A stretch of 64,000 bases of DNA from an uncultured Pelagibacteraceae bacterium. Its GTDB lineage: Bacteria; Pseudomonadota; Alphaproteobacteria; Pelagibacterales; Pelagibacteraceae. Within the stretch, counting starts at the first letter, position 1. Every line of letters begins with the position of its first letter. The position numbers and the translations under genes were made by a program. Positions 1 through 8,681 of the stretch are shown here, one piece after another. Where the stretch lies: positions 21,594-85,593 of the forward strand of contig CACIRJ010000001.1 in NCBI GenBank assembly GCA_902588975.1, given 5' to 3'. The notes under the pieces were generated by a model. It searched no databases, was not told the DNA's origin, and saw nothing but the letters and a program-made list of their open reading frames with translations.

Positions 1-810
1 AACTCTAGAGTCACCACTTTTATAAACTCTGTGCCCAAAACCCATCACAACCTCTTTTTTCTTTAAGGCATTATTGATCCATTTTAAGGCATTCTCAGGT
101 TTTTTGATTTTATTCATCATATGCATGACCTCTTCATTAGCTCCTCCATGCAAAGGTCCTTTTAAACTTGCAATGGCACCTGTTATTGCGCCATGAATAT
201 CAGATAAACTACTTGTTATTGTTCTAGCAGTAAAAGTTGAAACATTGAAACTGTGTTCTGCGTATAAAATTAAAGATACATCAAACGCTTTTACAATTTC
301 TTTTTGAGGAACCTTTCCAAAACACATATAGAAGAAGTTTTCTGCAAAAGTTAATTCTTTTTTAGGTTTAATAATCTTCTTACCTTTTCGAATTCTATAA
401 AACGCTGCTAAAGCAGTTGGAGTTTTAGCTAAAATTCTCAAAGCTTTTCTTGTATTTGCTTCCTGTGAATTATCTGTAGTTTCCTTATCTTCTAATCCCA
501 TTACACTAACCGCTGTTCGAGCAACATCCATAGGATGAGATTTCTTTGGCATGTGTTTAATTATTTCGTAAAGATTTTTCGATAAATCCCTATGTCCTCG
601 TTCAATTTTTTCAAATTGTCTTAGCTGAATACTATTTGGTAAATCACCTTTTAAAATAAGATATGCAGCTTCTTCAAATCTACAAAATTCACACAGATCT
701 TGAACAGCATATCCCCTATAAGTTAATGAGTTGATCTCAGGCATAACTTTAGAAACTTCTGTTTCATCAACAACAATTCCTAATAAACCCTTTTTTACTT
801 CTTCACTCAT
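1..810 (-). CDS. prpC: 2-methylcitrate synthase (PrpC), C-terminus beyond window
   Basis: Condenses propionyl-CoA with oxaloacetate to 2-methylcitrate, the first step of the methylcitrate cycle. The 270 visible codons begin MSEEVKKGLLG and read as a citrate synthase fold: a GPLHGGANEE motif, then GFGHRVYKSGDSRV at the window edge. GDSR after the GFGHRVYK block resembles methylcitrate synthases, and prpD and prpB upstream fix the assignment. About 100 C-terminal residues, including the last catalytic Asp, are missing because the window ends. The ATG (808-810) overlaps the prpB stop by one base, so the two are translationally coupled. Last visible gene of a prpD-prpB-prpC unit. A dual citrate/methylcitrate activity cannot be excluded. 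Confidence 0.93.
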   Translation of the reverse strand, partial: MSEEVKKGLLGIVVDETEVSKVMPEINSLTYRGYAVQDLCEFCRFEEAAYLILKGDLPNSIQLRQFEKIERGHRDLSKNLYEIIKHMPKKSHPMDVARTAVSVMGLEDKETTDNSQEANTRKALRILAKTPTALAAFYRIRKGKKIIKPKKELTFAENFFYMCFGKVPQKEIVKAFDVSLILYAEHSFNVSTFTARTITSSLSDIHGAITGAIASLKGPLHGGANEEVMHMMNKIKKPENALKWINNALKKKEVVMGFGHRVYKSGDSRV

Positions 811-1706
811 TATTCATGTCCCTCTGTACTAAAATTATATATCTTTTCGTCTAAAGAGTTATATTTTTCATACTCAACTAAATCATATAATCTTTTTCTG
901 GTTTGCATCTTATCTATAATATTATTTTGATGTCCATCCGCAAAAATGGCACGTAGACCATCCTCAACACTTTTCATCGCTAATCTTTGTGTCGTAACTG
1001 GATAAATAACAATATTATAACCAAGTTTTTCTAGTTGTTTAAAATCTAGCAACTTAGATTTTCCAAACTCAGTCATATTAGCTAAAAGATAACAATCTAG
1101 TGATTTTCTAACTTTTTCAAACTCAGACTCATCTTTTAATGCTTCTGGAAAAATAATTTCTGCTCCAGCATCAATATAAGATTTGCAACGATCAATCATT
1201 TTATCAATTCCTTCTACGCTTTTAGCATCTGAACGTGCAATGATTTTAAATTGTTTGTCTGATCTTGCATCTACACATTCTTTAATTTTTTTTGTCATAT
1301 CCTCTTTTGATATCAATTCTTTATTGTCTAGGTGGCCACACCTTTTCTGTTCAATCTGATCTTCCAAATGAATTGCTGAAATACCAAAATTTTCAAATGT
1401 TTGAACAGTTTCTTTACAAGATTTAAAACCTGTATCGACATCAACAATGGTCGGAAGATTTGTAACACGTGCAATTTGTTTTGATCTGTTACTGACATCA
1501 TTAAGAGTTGTTAATCCTATATCTGGATAACCCAAATCATTAGACATAACACCTCCAGATACATAAACTCCATCATATCCAATTTCTTCAATAACTTTTG
1601 CTGTTAATGGATTATATGCACCTGGTATTCTTAAAATTTTATTTGATTTTAGTTTATTATCTAAATCAATTCTTTTCTCTTCAGGTTTTTTTTCAACAAA
1701 GTGCAC
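810..1706 (-). CDS. prpB: Methylisocitrate lyase (PrpB)
   Basis: Splits 2-methylisocitrate into pyruvate and succinate, the last step of the methylcitrate cycle. Its 298 residues match the usual length (E. coli 296). It belongs to the isocitrate lyase/PEP mutase superfamily: the catalytic-loop motif KRCGH lies near residue 121, the metal-binding VDVDTGF near 88-94, and IHLEDQ just before the loop. The start is a GTG (1704-1706) overlapping the prpD TAG by one base. No ATG nearby would keep the N-terminal strand. It sits between prpD and prpC, so the three core enzymes are co-transcribed; prpE, acnD and prpF are not in view. Confidence 0.95.
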   Translation of the reverse strand: MHFVEKKPEEKRIDLDNKLKSNKILRIPGAYNPLTAKVIEEIGYDGVYVSGGVMSNDLGYPDIGLTTLNDVSNRSKQIARVTNLPTIVDVDTGFKSCKETVQTFENFGISAIHLEDQIEQKRCGHLDNKELISKEDMTKKIKECVDARSDKQFKIIARSDAKSVEGIDKMIDRCKSYIDAGAEIIFPEALKDESEFEKVRKSLDCYLLANMTEFGKSKLLDFKQLEKLGYNIVIYPVTTQRLAMKSVEDGLRAIFADGHQNNIIDKMQTRKRLYDLVEYEKYNSLDEKIYNFSTEGHE

Positions 1707-3208
1707 TAGAATATTCCTTTTTTATTATTCGATTTTAAGTATCTTCTACTTACTTCAATATTTAGTTTTGTAAGCTGATTATTTTTTAATTTTTTCAAAT
1801 TTTGAACATCTTTTAAAAATCTATCACTTTCTTTTTTAGAAATAATACTTTCTGTTAAAATTTTAAATTTATTTATATAATCTTTTCTTTTAAAAGGTCT
1901 TTTGCCATAAGGATGAGCATCTGCTCTTTCTAATTCCTCAATAATTTTTTTCCCATTATTTAATGTTACTATAACCTTTGCACCAAAAGATTTCTTTTTT
2001 GGATCAGGATCATGATATTTCTTCGTCCATTTTTTGTCCTCATGTGTTTTAATTGATCTCCATATTTTAATTGTGCTTTTTTTGTTAGCTCTCTTTTTAG
2101 TATAAGACTTTACATGATGCCAATCTGCATCTTCTAAAGCTACTGCAAAAATATACATTATTGAGTGATCTAAAGTTTCTCTACTAGCATTAGGATCCAT
2201 TTTTTGTGGATCATTAGCTCCGGTTCCTATTACATAATGAGTATGATGGCTTGTATATATATCTATTTTTTTTATTGTATTTAAATTATCAATTTTTTTA
2301 TTAAGTGATTTTGCAATATCAATTATTGCTTGAGCTTGATATTCTGCAGAATATTCTTTTGTATATGTTTCGAGAATGGCTTTTTTTTCTTCGTTCTTTT
2401 TTGGCAAAGGAACAAGATATTTAGCATTTTTTCCATCTAATATTCTTGCTATTACACTGTCTTCACCTTCGTAAATAGGACTTGGAGCTCCTTCACCTCG
2501 CATCGTTCTATCAACAGCTTCAATTGCTAATTTTCCTGCGTGAGCTGGAGCATACGCTTTCCAACTTGAAATCTCACCTTTTCTTGATTGTCTTGTTGAA
2601 ATACTCACATGTAATGCTTGTTGAACAGCTTGATAAATTGTTTCTGTATTTAATTTTAACATTGATCCAATGCCAGCAGCAACACTTGGTCCCAAGTGAG
2701 CTATATGATCGACTTTATGTTTATGAAGACAAATAGCTTTTACAAGATTAACTTGCACTTCATAAGCAGTTATAATTCCTCTTAATAAATCATTTCCATT
2801 TTTTTTTAATTGTTGTGCTACTGCTAATAGGGCAGGAATATTATCACCAGGATGGCTATAATCAGCTGCTAGAAATGTATCATGAAAATCTAATTCTCTA
2901 ACAGCGGTCCCATTTGCCCAAGCAACCCATTCACAATCAAATTTAAGTTTTGAATTTATGCCAAAAAGATTAGCTCCATTTTTTCTAACATGTTTTTTTG
3001 CCATTTCTCTCGCTGAAATTACTGGTCTTCTATTTAAAGAGGCTATTGCAACAGAAGCGTTATCAATAATTCTATTAATAACCATTTCTATCGAATTTTT
3101 GTTTAATTTAGCATTATCACTTGCTATCTCTGCTATTTTCCATGCAAGCTGTTTCTTCTTTGGAAGATTAATTTTTGATGGGTATACTTTAATTGTATGT
3201 AATAACAA
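1706..3208 (-). CDS. prpD: 2-methylcitrate dehydratase (PrpD, MmgE/PrpD family)
   Basis: Dehydrates 2-methylcitrate to 2-methyl-cis-aconitate in the methylcitrate cycle. Its 500 residues are close to the family length (E. coli PrpD 483). Visible family features are the N-terminal helical region with DFHDT near residue 103 and the [12 protein letters not shown] block near 168-179. It starts with TTG (3206-3208): the next Met is at about residue 43, and an AGGAG ribosome binding site (minus strand, 3214-3218) lies five bases upstream. First gene of the prpD-prpB-prpC operon, whose promoter must lie in or near the 53-bp gap to gph. Finding PrpD here implies the cofactor-independent dehydratase route rather than AcnD/PrpF. 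Confidence 0.93.
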   Translation of the reverse strand: MLLHTIKVYPSKINLPKKKQLAWKIAEIASDNAKLNKNSIEMVINRIIDNASVAIASLNRRPVISAREMAKKHVRKNGANLFGINSKLKFDCEWVAWANGTAVRELDFHDTFLAADYSHPGDNIPALLAVAQQLKKNGNDLLRGIITAYEVQVNLVKAICLHKHKVDHIAHLGPSVAAGIGSMLKLNTETIYQAVQQALHVSISTRQSRKGEISSWKAYAPAHAGKLAIEAVDRTMRGEGAPSPIYEGEDSVIARILDGKNAKYLVPLPKKNEEKKAILETYTKEYSAEYQAQAIIDIAKSLNKKIDNLNTIKKIDIYTSHHTHYVIGTGANDPQKMDPNASRETLDHSIMYIFAVALEDADWHHVKSYTKKRANKKSTIKIWRSIKTHEDKKWTKKYHDPDPKKKSFGAKVIVTLNNGKKIIEELERADAHPYGKRPFKRKDYINKFKILTESIISKKESDRFLKDVQNLKKLKNNQLTKLNIEVSRRYLKSNNKKGIF

Positions 3209-3213
3209 AATAA

Positions 3214-3218
3214 CTCCT
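3214..3218 (-). promoter_or_regulatory. Ribosome binding site fixing the TTG start of prpD
   Basis: The minus strand reads AGGAG five bases before TTG. It is one of the clearest Shine-Dalgarno sequences in the window and is the reason for accepting a TTG start for prpD. Confidence 0.7.
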
Positions 3219-3261
3219 AATTTGTGAATTTGTTTTAATAGTTAAAATAAATTAATCAATA

Positions 3262-3942
3262 TTAAAGATATTTAGAAACAATTTTTTCAATACCTACAAA
3301 GTCTTTTATTAAGTGATTATGATAAATTTCATCAATATTTTTTTCAGTATATCCATCCTCTAATAAAATCATTGGAATTTCTGCCGCTTTAGCTGCATTT
3401 GCATCCGTCTCACTATCACCAATCATAATTGATTTATTTTTACTACCATCTAATATTTCTATGATTGTTGTTATGTGTCTCGGATCAGGTTTACAATAAT
3501 CAAAAGTATTATAACCAGCAACATACTCGAAGTAATCATATATTCCAATTTTTTTTAGAAGATCTATTGCAAGATGTTCTGTTTTATTCGTACATACAGC
3601 CATTGATATTTTTTCTTTTTTACACCAATTCAAAAAATCTTTTACACCAGGCATCAGAGTACTTTCATTTAAAATATTATTTCCATAATAAGAAATAAAT
3701 TCATCTGTCATTTCATTTTTGATTTTCTCATTAATCGAAGTTAATTCTTTTTTGGCCTGGCTCCATATAGATCTACCAATCATTGCCCCAGCTCCTTGAC
3801 CAACAGTATTTTTAAGTTCATCAAGAGATTTTGTGGGGTACCCAAATTTCTTCATAACATGGTTATGAGCAAGCATTAGATCAGGCGCTGTATCTACTAA
3901 TGTTCCATCTAAATCAAAAACAACTGTGAATTTTTGTGTCAT
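3262..3942 (-). CDS. gph: Phosphoglycolate phosphatase-like HAD hydrolase
   Basis: HAD-superfamily phosphatase, probably removing phosphate from 2-phosphoglycolate. The 226 residues show HAD motif I (DLDGTLVDT, residues 10-18), motif II in the VCTNK segment, a motif III Lys, and motif IV GDSETDANAA near 176-185, with a helical cap between motifs I and II. Length equals other Gph proteins. Position also helps: in alphaproteobacteria gph is often beside glmU and glmS, as here, although here it is divergent from them. HAD substrates are hard to read from sequence, so phosphoglycolate is the likeliest but unproven substrate. Confidence 0.8.
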   Translation of the reverse strand: MTQKFTVVFDLDGTLVDTAPDLMLAHNHVMKKFGYPTKSLDELKNTVGQGAGAMIGRSIWSQAKKELTSINEKIKNEMTDEFISYYGNNILNESTLMPGVKDFLNWCKKEKISMAVCTNKTEHLAIDLLKKIGIYDYFEYVAGYNTFDYCKPDPRHITTIIEILDGSKNKSIMIGDSETDANAAKAAEIPMILLEDGYTEKNIDEIYHNHLIKDFVGIEKIVSKYL

Positions 3943-4011
3943 TTCAAAAGTATTAATAAGAAATAAATTGTGAATTAATTAAATCAATACCCAGTTATAT
4001 ACAACTATCTA

Positions 4012-4620
4012 ATGAATAGTCAAAATTTACAAAATAAACTTAGAGATAAATTTTTAAAAAAAGGTGTCAAAATGAAGGGACCTGAGACAGTTTTTTTTTC
4101 TAAAGATACTAAAATTGGAAAAAATGTAGAGATAGAACCTTATGTTGTCTTTGCTGATAAAGTTCAAATAGGGAACAATGTCAAAATTTTATCTTTCTCT
4201 CATCTTGAGGGTGTTAAAATAGATAATGATGTAAGTGTAGGTCCATACGCACGTTTGAGACCTGGAACAAAAATTAAATCCGGATCGAAAATTGGAAATT
4301 TTGTTGAAATAAAAAAAACTACAATAAACAAAAATTCTAAAGTTAATCATTTATCATATATTGGTGATGCTCGAGTAGGAAGAAATGTTAATATTGGAGC
4401 TGGAACAATAACTTGCAATTATGACGGGAGAAAAAAAAGTAAAACAAATATTAAAGATAAAGTATTCGTAGGTTCAAATACATCTTTAGTAGCACCAATT
4501 ACTTTAAATGAAAAAAGTGTTATAGGCGCGGGTTCAGTAATCACAAAAAATGTAGCTAAAGGGTCACTAGCACTAACAAGACCAAAACAACAAGAAAAAA
4601 AAAATTATAAAAGGGGATAA
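4012..4620 (+). CDS. glmU: Glucosamine-1-phosphate N-acetyltransferase (GlmU C-terminal half only)
   Basis: Acetylates glucosamine-1-phosphate using acetyl-CoA, for UDP-GlcNAc synthesis. The 202 residues align without a gap to the left-handed beta-helix half of E. coli GlmU at an offset of 250. All residues I checked are kept: R83 (=R333), K101 (=K351), catalytic H113 (=H363), N136 (=N386) and K142 (=K392). The N-terminal uridylyltransferase domain is absent: no GxGTRM-type signature, and only 69 bp of non-coding DNA before divergent gph. The protein begins at the linker helix, so it is a clean domain-sized protein rather than a frameshifted one. It lies 6 bp before glmS, which makes the glucosamine-6-phosphate that leads to its substrate. 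Confidence 0.9.
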   Translation: MNSQNLQNKLRDKFLKKGVKMKGPETVFFSKDTKIGKNVEIEPYVVFADKVQIGNNVKILSFSHLEGVKIDNDVSVGPYARLRPGTKIKSGSKIGNFVEIKKTTINKNSKVNHLSYIGDARVGRNVNIGAGTITCNYDGRKKSKTNIKDKVFVGSNTSLVAPITLNEKSVIGAGSVITKNVAKGSLALTRPKQQEKKNYKRG

Positions 4621-4626
4621 GAGATA

Positions 4627-6447
4627 ATGTGTGGAATAGTTGGAATTACAAGCTCTAAAGAGGTCACTCCTAGAATTATAAGTTCATTAAAAAAACTTGA
4701 GTATAGAGGCTATGACTCTGCAGGTTTAGCAACTCTTTCAAATGGAAATATAAATGAGGTAAAATGTGAGGGTAGAGTAGATGCTTTAGAGAAAAACATT
4801 ATACAAACTAAAATATCTGGCTCTATTGGTATAGGACATGTTAGGTGGGCAACTCATGGAAAACCTAGTTCAATAAATGCACATCCTCATTCATCAGAAG
4901 ATGTATCTGTAGTTCATAATGGTATAATTGAAAATTCAACTATTCTCAAAAAATTATTAGAGAACAAAGGTTATAAGTTTAAATCACAAACAGATACAGA
5001 GGTAATAGTTCATTTAGTAACTGATTATTTAAAAAAAAATAATCTTAAAAATACAATTATAAAAGTTTTAAAAAAATTGCATGGTAGTTTTGCGCTAGGA
5101 ATAATATTCAAAGACCAACCAGACTTAATAGTTGGAGCAAGAAGAGGCTCTCCACTTGCAGTTGGTTATGGTCCAAATGAACACTATCTTGGCTCAGACT
5201 CTTATGCATTAAAGTCAATGACTAATAAAATTTCATATTTAAATGATGGAGAATTTTGTATTCTAAAAAAGGATCAAGTGGAATTTTTTGATACTGATGG
5301 AACCAAAGTAAACAAAAAAATTTTAAATCTTTCTAAAGATGATCAGAATTATGAAAAAGGAGATTACAAATATTTTATGGCTAAAGAAATTGATGAGCAG
5401 CCAACCACATTAAAAAATTGTGTAAATGAGTACATCGACAAACATAATAAAGAGATAAATATTTATAATTTTCCTTGGAAAATAAGCGAAATTTCATCTG
5501 TAGTTTTGATTGGATGCGGAACAGCATATCACTCATGCCTTGTGGCGAAATATTGGTTTGAGCAAAATACCAGTTTAGATGTTAGTGTTGATATAGCTTC
5601 TGAGTTTAGATATCGAAAAATTAAATTTAAAAAAGATTGTCTATATGTTTTTGTTTCTCAATCTGGAGAGACTGCAGATACATTTGCAGCATTAGATTTG
5701 TGCAAAAAGAATAATGTTAAAACTTGTGCAGTAGTAAATGTTGTTGAAAGTTCAATTGCAAGAGACGCAGATCTAGTTTTGCCTATCCATTGTGGTCCGG
5801 AAGTCGGTGTTGCATCAACAAAGGCTTTCTTAGGACAAATGTTAGTTCTTTATTTATTATGTACTAAGCTTTCTTATGAACAAAAATCAATTAATAAAAA
5901 GGATTACCAAAAAAAGATAAAAGATTTATTGTCTTTATCTAAATCTGCAAAAAATACATTGAATATTGAAGATAAAATTCAAACCCTTGGAAAAGATTTT
6001 GCTAATTCTAAAGGATCAATGTTTCTAGGTAGAGGCTATTCATATCCAATTGCACTAGAAGGCGCTTTAAAACTAAAAGAGCTTGCTTATGTTCATGCTG
6101 AAGGTTATCCAGCAGGGGAAATGAAACATGGACCTCTTGCACTTATAGAGGAAGGTATGCCAGTAGTAGTAATTGCTCCAAGAGATGAGCATTACAAAAA
6201 AACTATTTCAAATATGCAAGAAGTCATATCTAGAGGCGCAAAAGTTTTACTAATAACAAATAAAAGTACTGATGAAATTTATTCAGAAAATATTTGGGAG
6301 CAAATAGAAGTTGATGCCATTTCTGATGAACTTATTCCTTTTTTGACCTCTATTCCTTTACAAAAGTTAGCTTATTACTCTGCACTAGATAAAGGATACG
6401 ATATCGATAAACCAAGAAACTTAGCTAAATCTGTCACTGTTGAATAA
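4627..6447 (+). CDS. glmS: Glutamine-fructose-6-phosphate aminotransferase (GlmS)
   Basis: Makes glucosamine-6-phosphate from fructose-6-phosphate and glutamine, the first committed step to UDP-GlcNAc. The 606 residues carry an N-terminal class II amidotransferase domain with nucleophile Cys2 (MCGIVGI) and the RWATHGKP motif near 73-80. Two SIS isomerase domains follow, including VSQSGETADT and the C-terminal DKPRNLAKSVTVE. Length matches E. coli GlmS (609). A GGGGATAAGAG stretch upstream is a good ribosome binding site, although it lies partly in the previous gene. Co-transcribed with the truncated glmU. No glmS ribozyme-like leader is possible in the 6-bp gap. Confidence 0.97.
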   Translation: MCGIVGITSSKEVTPRIISSLKKLEYRGYDSAGLATLSNGNINEVKCEGRVDALEKNIIQTKISGSIGIGHVRWATHGKPSSINAHPHSSEDVSVVHNGIIENSTILKKLLENKGYKFKSQTDTEVIVHLVTDYLKKNNLKNTIIKVLKKLHGSFALGIIFKDQPDLIVGARRGSPLAVGYGPNEHYLGSDSYALKSMTNKISYLNDGEFCILKKDQVEFFDTDGTKVNKKILNLSKDDQNYEKGDYKYFMAKEIDEQPTTLKNCVNEYIDKHNKEINIYNFPWKISEISSVVLIGCGTAYHSCLVAKYWFEQNTSLDVSVDIASEFRYRKIKFKKDCLYVFVSQSGETADTFAALDLCKKNNVKTCAVVNVVESSIARDADLVLPIHCGPEVGVASTKAFLGQMLVLYLLCTKLSYEQKSINKKDYQKKIKDLLSLSKSAKNTLNIEDKIQTLGKDFANSKGSMFLGRGYSYPIALEGALKLKELAYVHAEGYPAGEMKHGPLALIEEGMPVVVIAPRDEHYKKTISNMQEVISRGAKVLLITNKSTDEIYSENIWEQIEVDAISDELIPFLTSIPLQKLAYYSALDKGYDIDKPRNLAKSVTVE

Positions 6448-6481
6448 ATAATAAAGTCTGTTAAAACAATTCTGAGTTGAA

Positions 6482-7861
6482 ATGAAAAATTGGAAAATAA
6501 ATAGCTGGAGAAAATACCCTGTCAAACATATTCCTCAATATGAAGATGTGAAGGAATTGGAGATGGTTTTAAATAAATTGAAAACCTTTCCTCCACTAGT
6601 TTTTGCAGGTGAAACAAGACATTTGAAAGACCAATTGGCAATGGTAAATGATGGAAAAGCTTTTCTATTACAAGGTGGTGATTGTGCAGAAAGTTTTGCA
6701 GAATTTCATCCTGACAATATAAGAGATACCTTTAAGGTTATTCTTCAAATGGCTTTAGTGATGACTTACTCAGCTTCTTTACCTATCGTAAAACTCGGAA
6801 GAATTGCTGGACAATTTTCAAAACCAAGAAGTGCTCCAACTGAAAAGCAAGGAGATAAAGAGTTACCAAGTTATTTGGGAGACAATATAAATGCAATAGA
6901 TTTTAATGAAAAAGCTCGAAGACCTGATCCAAAAAGAATGTTTAAGGCTTATTCTCAATCTGCATCAACTTTAAACCTTTTAAGAGCATTTTCAAAAGGT
7001 GGTTTTGCTGACTTAAATAAGGTTCACTTATGGAATTTAGATTATATTAAGAAAAGTCCCCAAGCTAAGAAATTTAAAGAATTAGAAGATAAGATAGCAG
7101 ATGCATTAGCATTTATGGATGCTTGCGGAATTACATCCGATTTTAATAATAGATTATACACAGTTAACTTTTGGACTTCTCATGAAGCCTTACACTTGCC
7201 CTTTGAGGAAAGCATGACTAGAGTAGACTCAACAACAGGTGAATATCATGATACTTCTGCTCACTTTGTTTGGATAGGGGACAGAACAAGACAATTAGAT
7301 GGAGGACATGTCGAGTTTTGTAAAGGAATAGAAAATCCAATTGGTATCAAATGTGGTCCAACTTCTAAACCTGATGAGATTGCAAAAATATGTGAGGTTA
7401 TAAATCCTAAAAACGAAAAAGGAAAAATAACTCTTATTTCAAGATTTGGTCATCAGAATGTTGAAAAATTCTTACCAAAATTAATTAGAGGAATAAAAAA
7501 AGAAGGTTTAAATGTTGTTTGGTCATGTGATCCAATGCATGGCAATACAATTAAATCAACTACTGGTTTTAAAACGAGACCGTTTAATGATGTTGTAAGC
7601 GAAGTTAAAAATGTATTTGCAGTTCATCAAGCCGAAGGTTCCTATGCAGGAGGTCTTCATGTTGAAATGACAGGACAAGATGTGACAGAGTGTACTGGTG
7701 GAGCAAAAAAAATATCAGATGCAGATTTATCAAGCAGATATCATACGCACTGCGATCCAAGATTGAACTCTGATCAAGCTATAGAATTAGCATTTTTAAT
7801 TTCAGATGAGATAAAAAAGAATAGTTTGTATTCTAAATCCGCAATTAAAGCGGCATCTTAA
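6482..7861 (+). CDS. Class II 3-deoxy-7-phosphoheptulonate (DAHP) synthase
   Basis: Joins phosphoenolpyruvate and erythrose-4-phosphate, the first step of the shikimate pathway. The 459 residues are of the plant/actinobacterial class II type, not AroF/G/H of E. coli. Signatures include the N-terminal WRKYPVKHIPQY, LLQGGDCAESF near residue 63-73 with the metal-ligand Cys, RIAGQFSKPRS, and the C-terminal HVEMTGQDVTECTGG and YHTHCDPRLN. It is preceded by a 34-bp gap after glmS, so it may be in the same transcription unit. The other shikimate genes are not in this window. Confidence 0.95.
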   Translation: MKNWKINSWRKYPVKHIPQYEDVKELEMVLNKLKTFPPLVFAGETRHLKDQLAMVNDGKAFLLQGGDCAESFAEFHPDNIRDTFKVILQMALVMTYSASLPIVKLGRIAGQFSKPRSAPTEKQGDKELPSYLGDNINAIDFNEKARRPDPKRMFKAYSQSASTLNLLRAFSKGGFADLNKVHLWNLDYIKKSPQAKKFKELEDKIADALAFMDACGITSDFNNRLYTVNFWTSHEALHLPFEESMTRVDSTTGEYHDTSAHFVWIGDRTRQLDGGHVEFCKGIENPIGIKCGPTSKPDEIAKICEVINPKNEKGKITLISRFGHQNVEKFLPKLIRGIKKEGLNVVWSCDPMHGNTIKSTTGFKTRPFNDVVSEVKNVFAVHQAEGSYAGGLHVEMTGQDVTECTGGAKKISDADLSSRYHTHCDPRLNSDQAIELAFLISDEIKKNSLYSKSAIKAAS

Positions 7862-7898
7862 CAGTTTAAAAATAAATTTTTTTTCTTATATTTAAGTC

Positions 7899-8636
7899 AT
7901 GACACCCAAAGATAAAGTGAATCACATTAAAAACTGGATTTCAGATTATGTGAATTCTATGCCAAAAAAAGCTCAATCTTTAGTGATTGGTATTTCTGGT
8001 GGAATAGACTCTTCTGTCTCAAGCACATTAAGTGCAATGACAGGTTTAAACACAATTGTTTTATCTATGCCTATTAAACAAAAATCTGCGCAACATGATC
8101 TAAGTTTGGCACATCAAGAATGGTTAAAGAAGAATTTTAGTAATGTAGAGGGGCACACATTAGAATTAGATGGTTTATTCAAAACATTTGAGGGAACGCT
8201 GAACAATTTTGGTAGTGAACATGGGATGGCAAATTCTAGAGCAAGATTAAGAATGACAACGCTTTATCAAGTAGCTGCCGCAAACAATGGGATAGTTGTT
8301 GGAACAGGAAACAAAGTAGAAGATTTTGGAGTTGGTTTTTACACAAAATACGGTGATGGTGGAGTAGATATTTCTCCAATAGCAGATTGTAATAAAACTG
8401 AGGTATGGGAACTTGGTAAAGAACTTGGAATTTTAAAAGAGATTATTGATGCTCCTCCCACAGATGGTTTATGGGATGATGGTCGTACTGATGAGGGACA
8501 GCTTGGTTTGTCATATAAAGAATTAGAAGAAGCAATGGATAATGAAAATTCTGTAAATAGAGATAAATATAATTCAATTCGAAGTGCAAATTTGCATAAA
8601 ATGGAACCAATTCCAGTATGCAAAATTCCTAATTAA
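7899..8636 (+). CDS. nadE: NH3-dependent NAD+ synthetase
   Basis: Converts nicotinic acid adenine dinucleotide to NAD+ using ATP and ammonia. The 245 residues cover only the synthetase domain: the PP-loop SGGIDSS is at residues 33-39, followed by GTGNKVEDFGVGFYTKYGDGGVD and the PPTDGLW lid segment. There is no N-terminal nitrilase-type glutaminase, so ammonia or an external amidotransferase must supply nitrogen. nadK lies 16 kb away in the same window. The start follows a 37-bp A/T-rich gap with only a weak AAG ribosome binding site. Confidence 0.93.
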   Translation: MTPKDKVNHIKNWISDYVNSMPKKAQSLVIGISGGIDSSVSSTLSAMTGLNTIVLSMPIKQKSAQHDLSLAHQEWLKKNFSNVEGHTLELDGLFKTFEGTLNNFGSEHGMANSRARLRMTTLYQVAAANNGIVVGTGNKVEDFGVGFYTKYGDGGVDISPIADCNKTEVWELGKELGILKEIIDAPPTDGLWDDGRTDEGQLGLSYKELEEAMDNENSVNRDKYNSIRSANLHKMEPIPVCKIPN

Positions 8637-8641
8637 TCAAA

Positions 8642-8657
8642 TAGATTCACAAATCTA
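8642..8657 (+). other. Small inverted repeat in the nadE-cysS gap
   Basis: Six-base perfect arms (TAGATT / AATCTA) around a CACA loop. A/T-rich, with no run of T after it, so it is a weak candidate for a terminator or processing hairpin between two genes of apparently different units. Confidence 0.3.
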
Positions 8658-8681
8658 CAATTTAAGTATATTCCTAGTTGT

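Noticed and set aside
2482..2736. Plus-strand open frame opposite prpD
   Set aside because: It lies entirely within the conserved prpD coding sequence and has no features of its own.
3943..4011. Frameshifted N-terminal half of GlmU upstream of the acetyltransferase
   Set aside because: Only 69 non-coding bases lie before the divergent gph, with no remnant in any frame; the loss is a clean domain removal.
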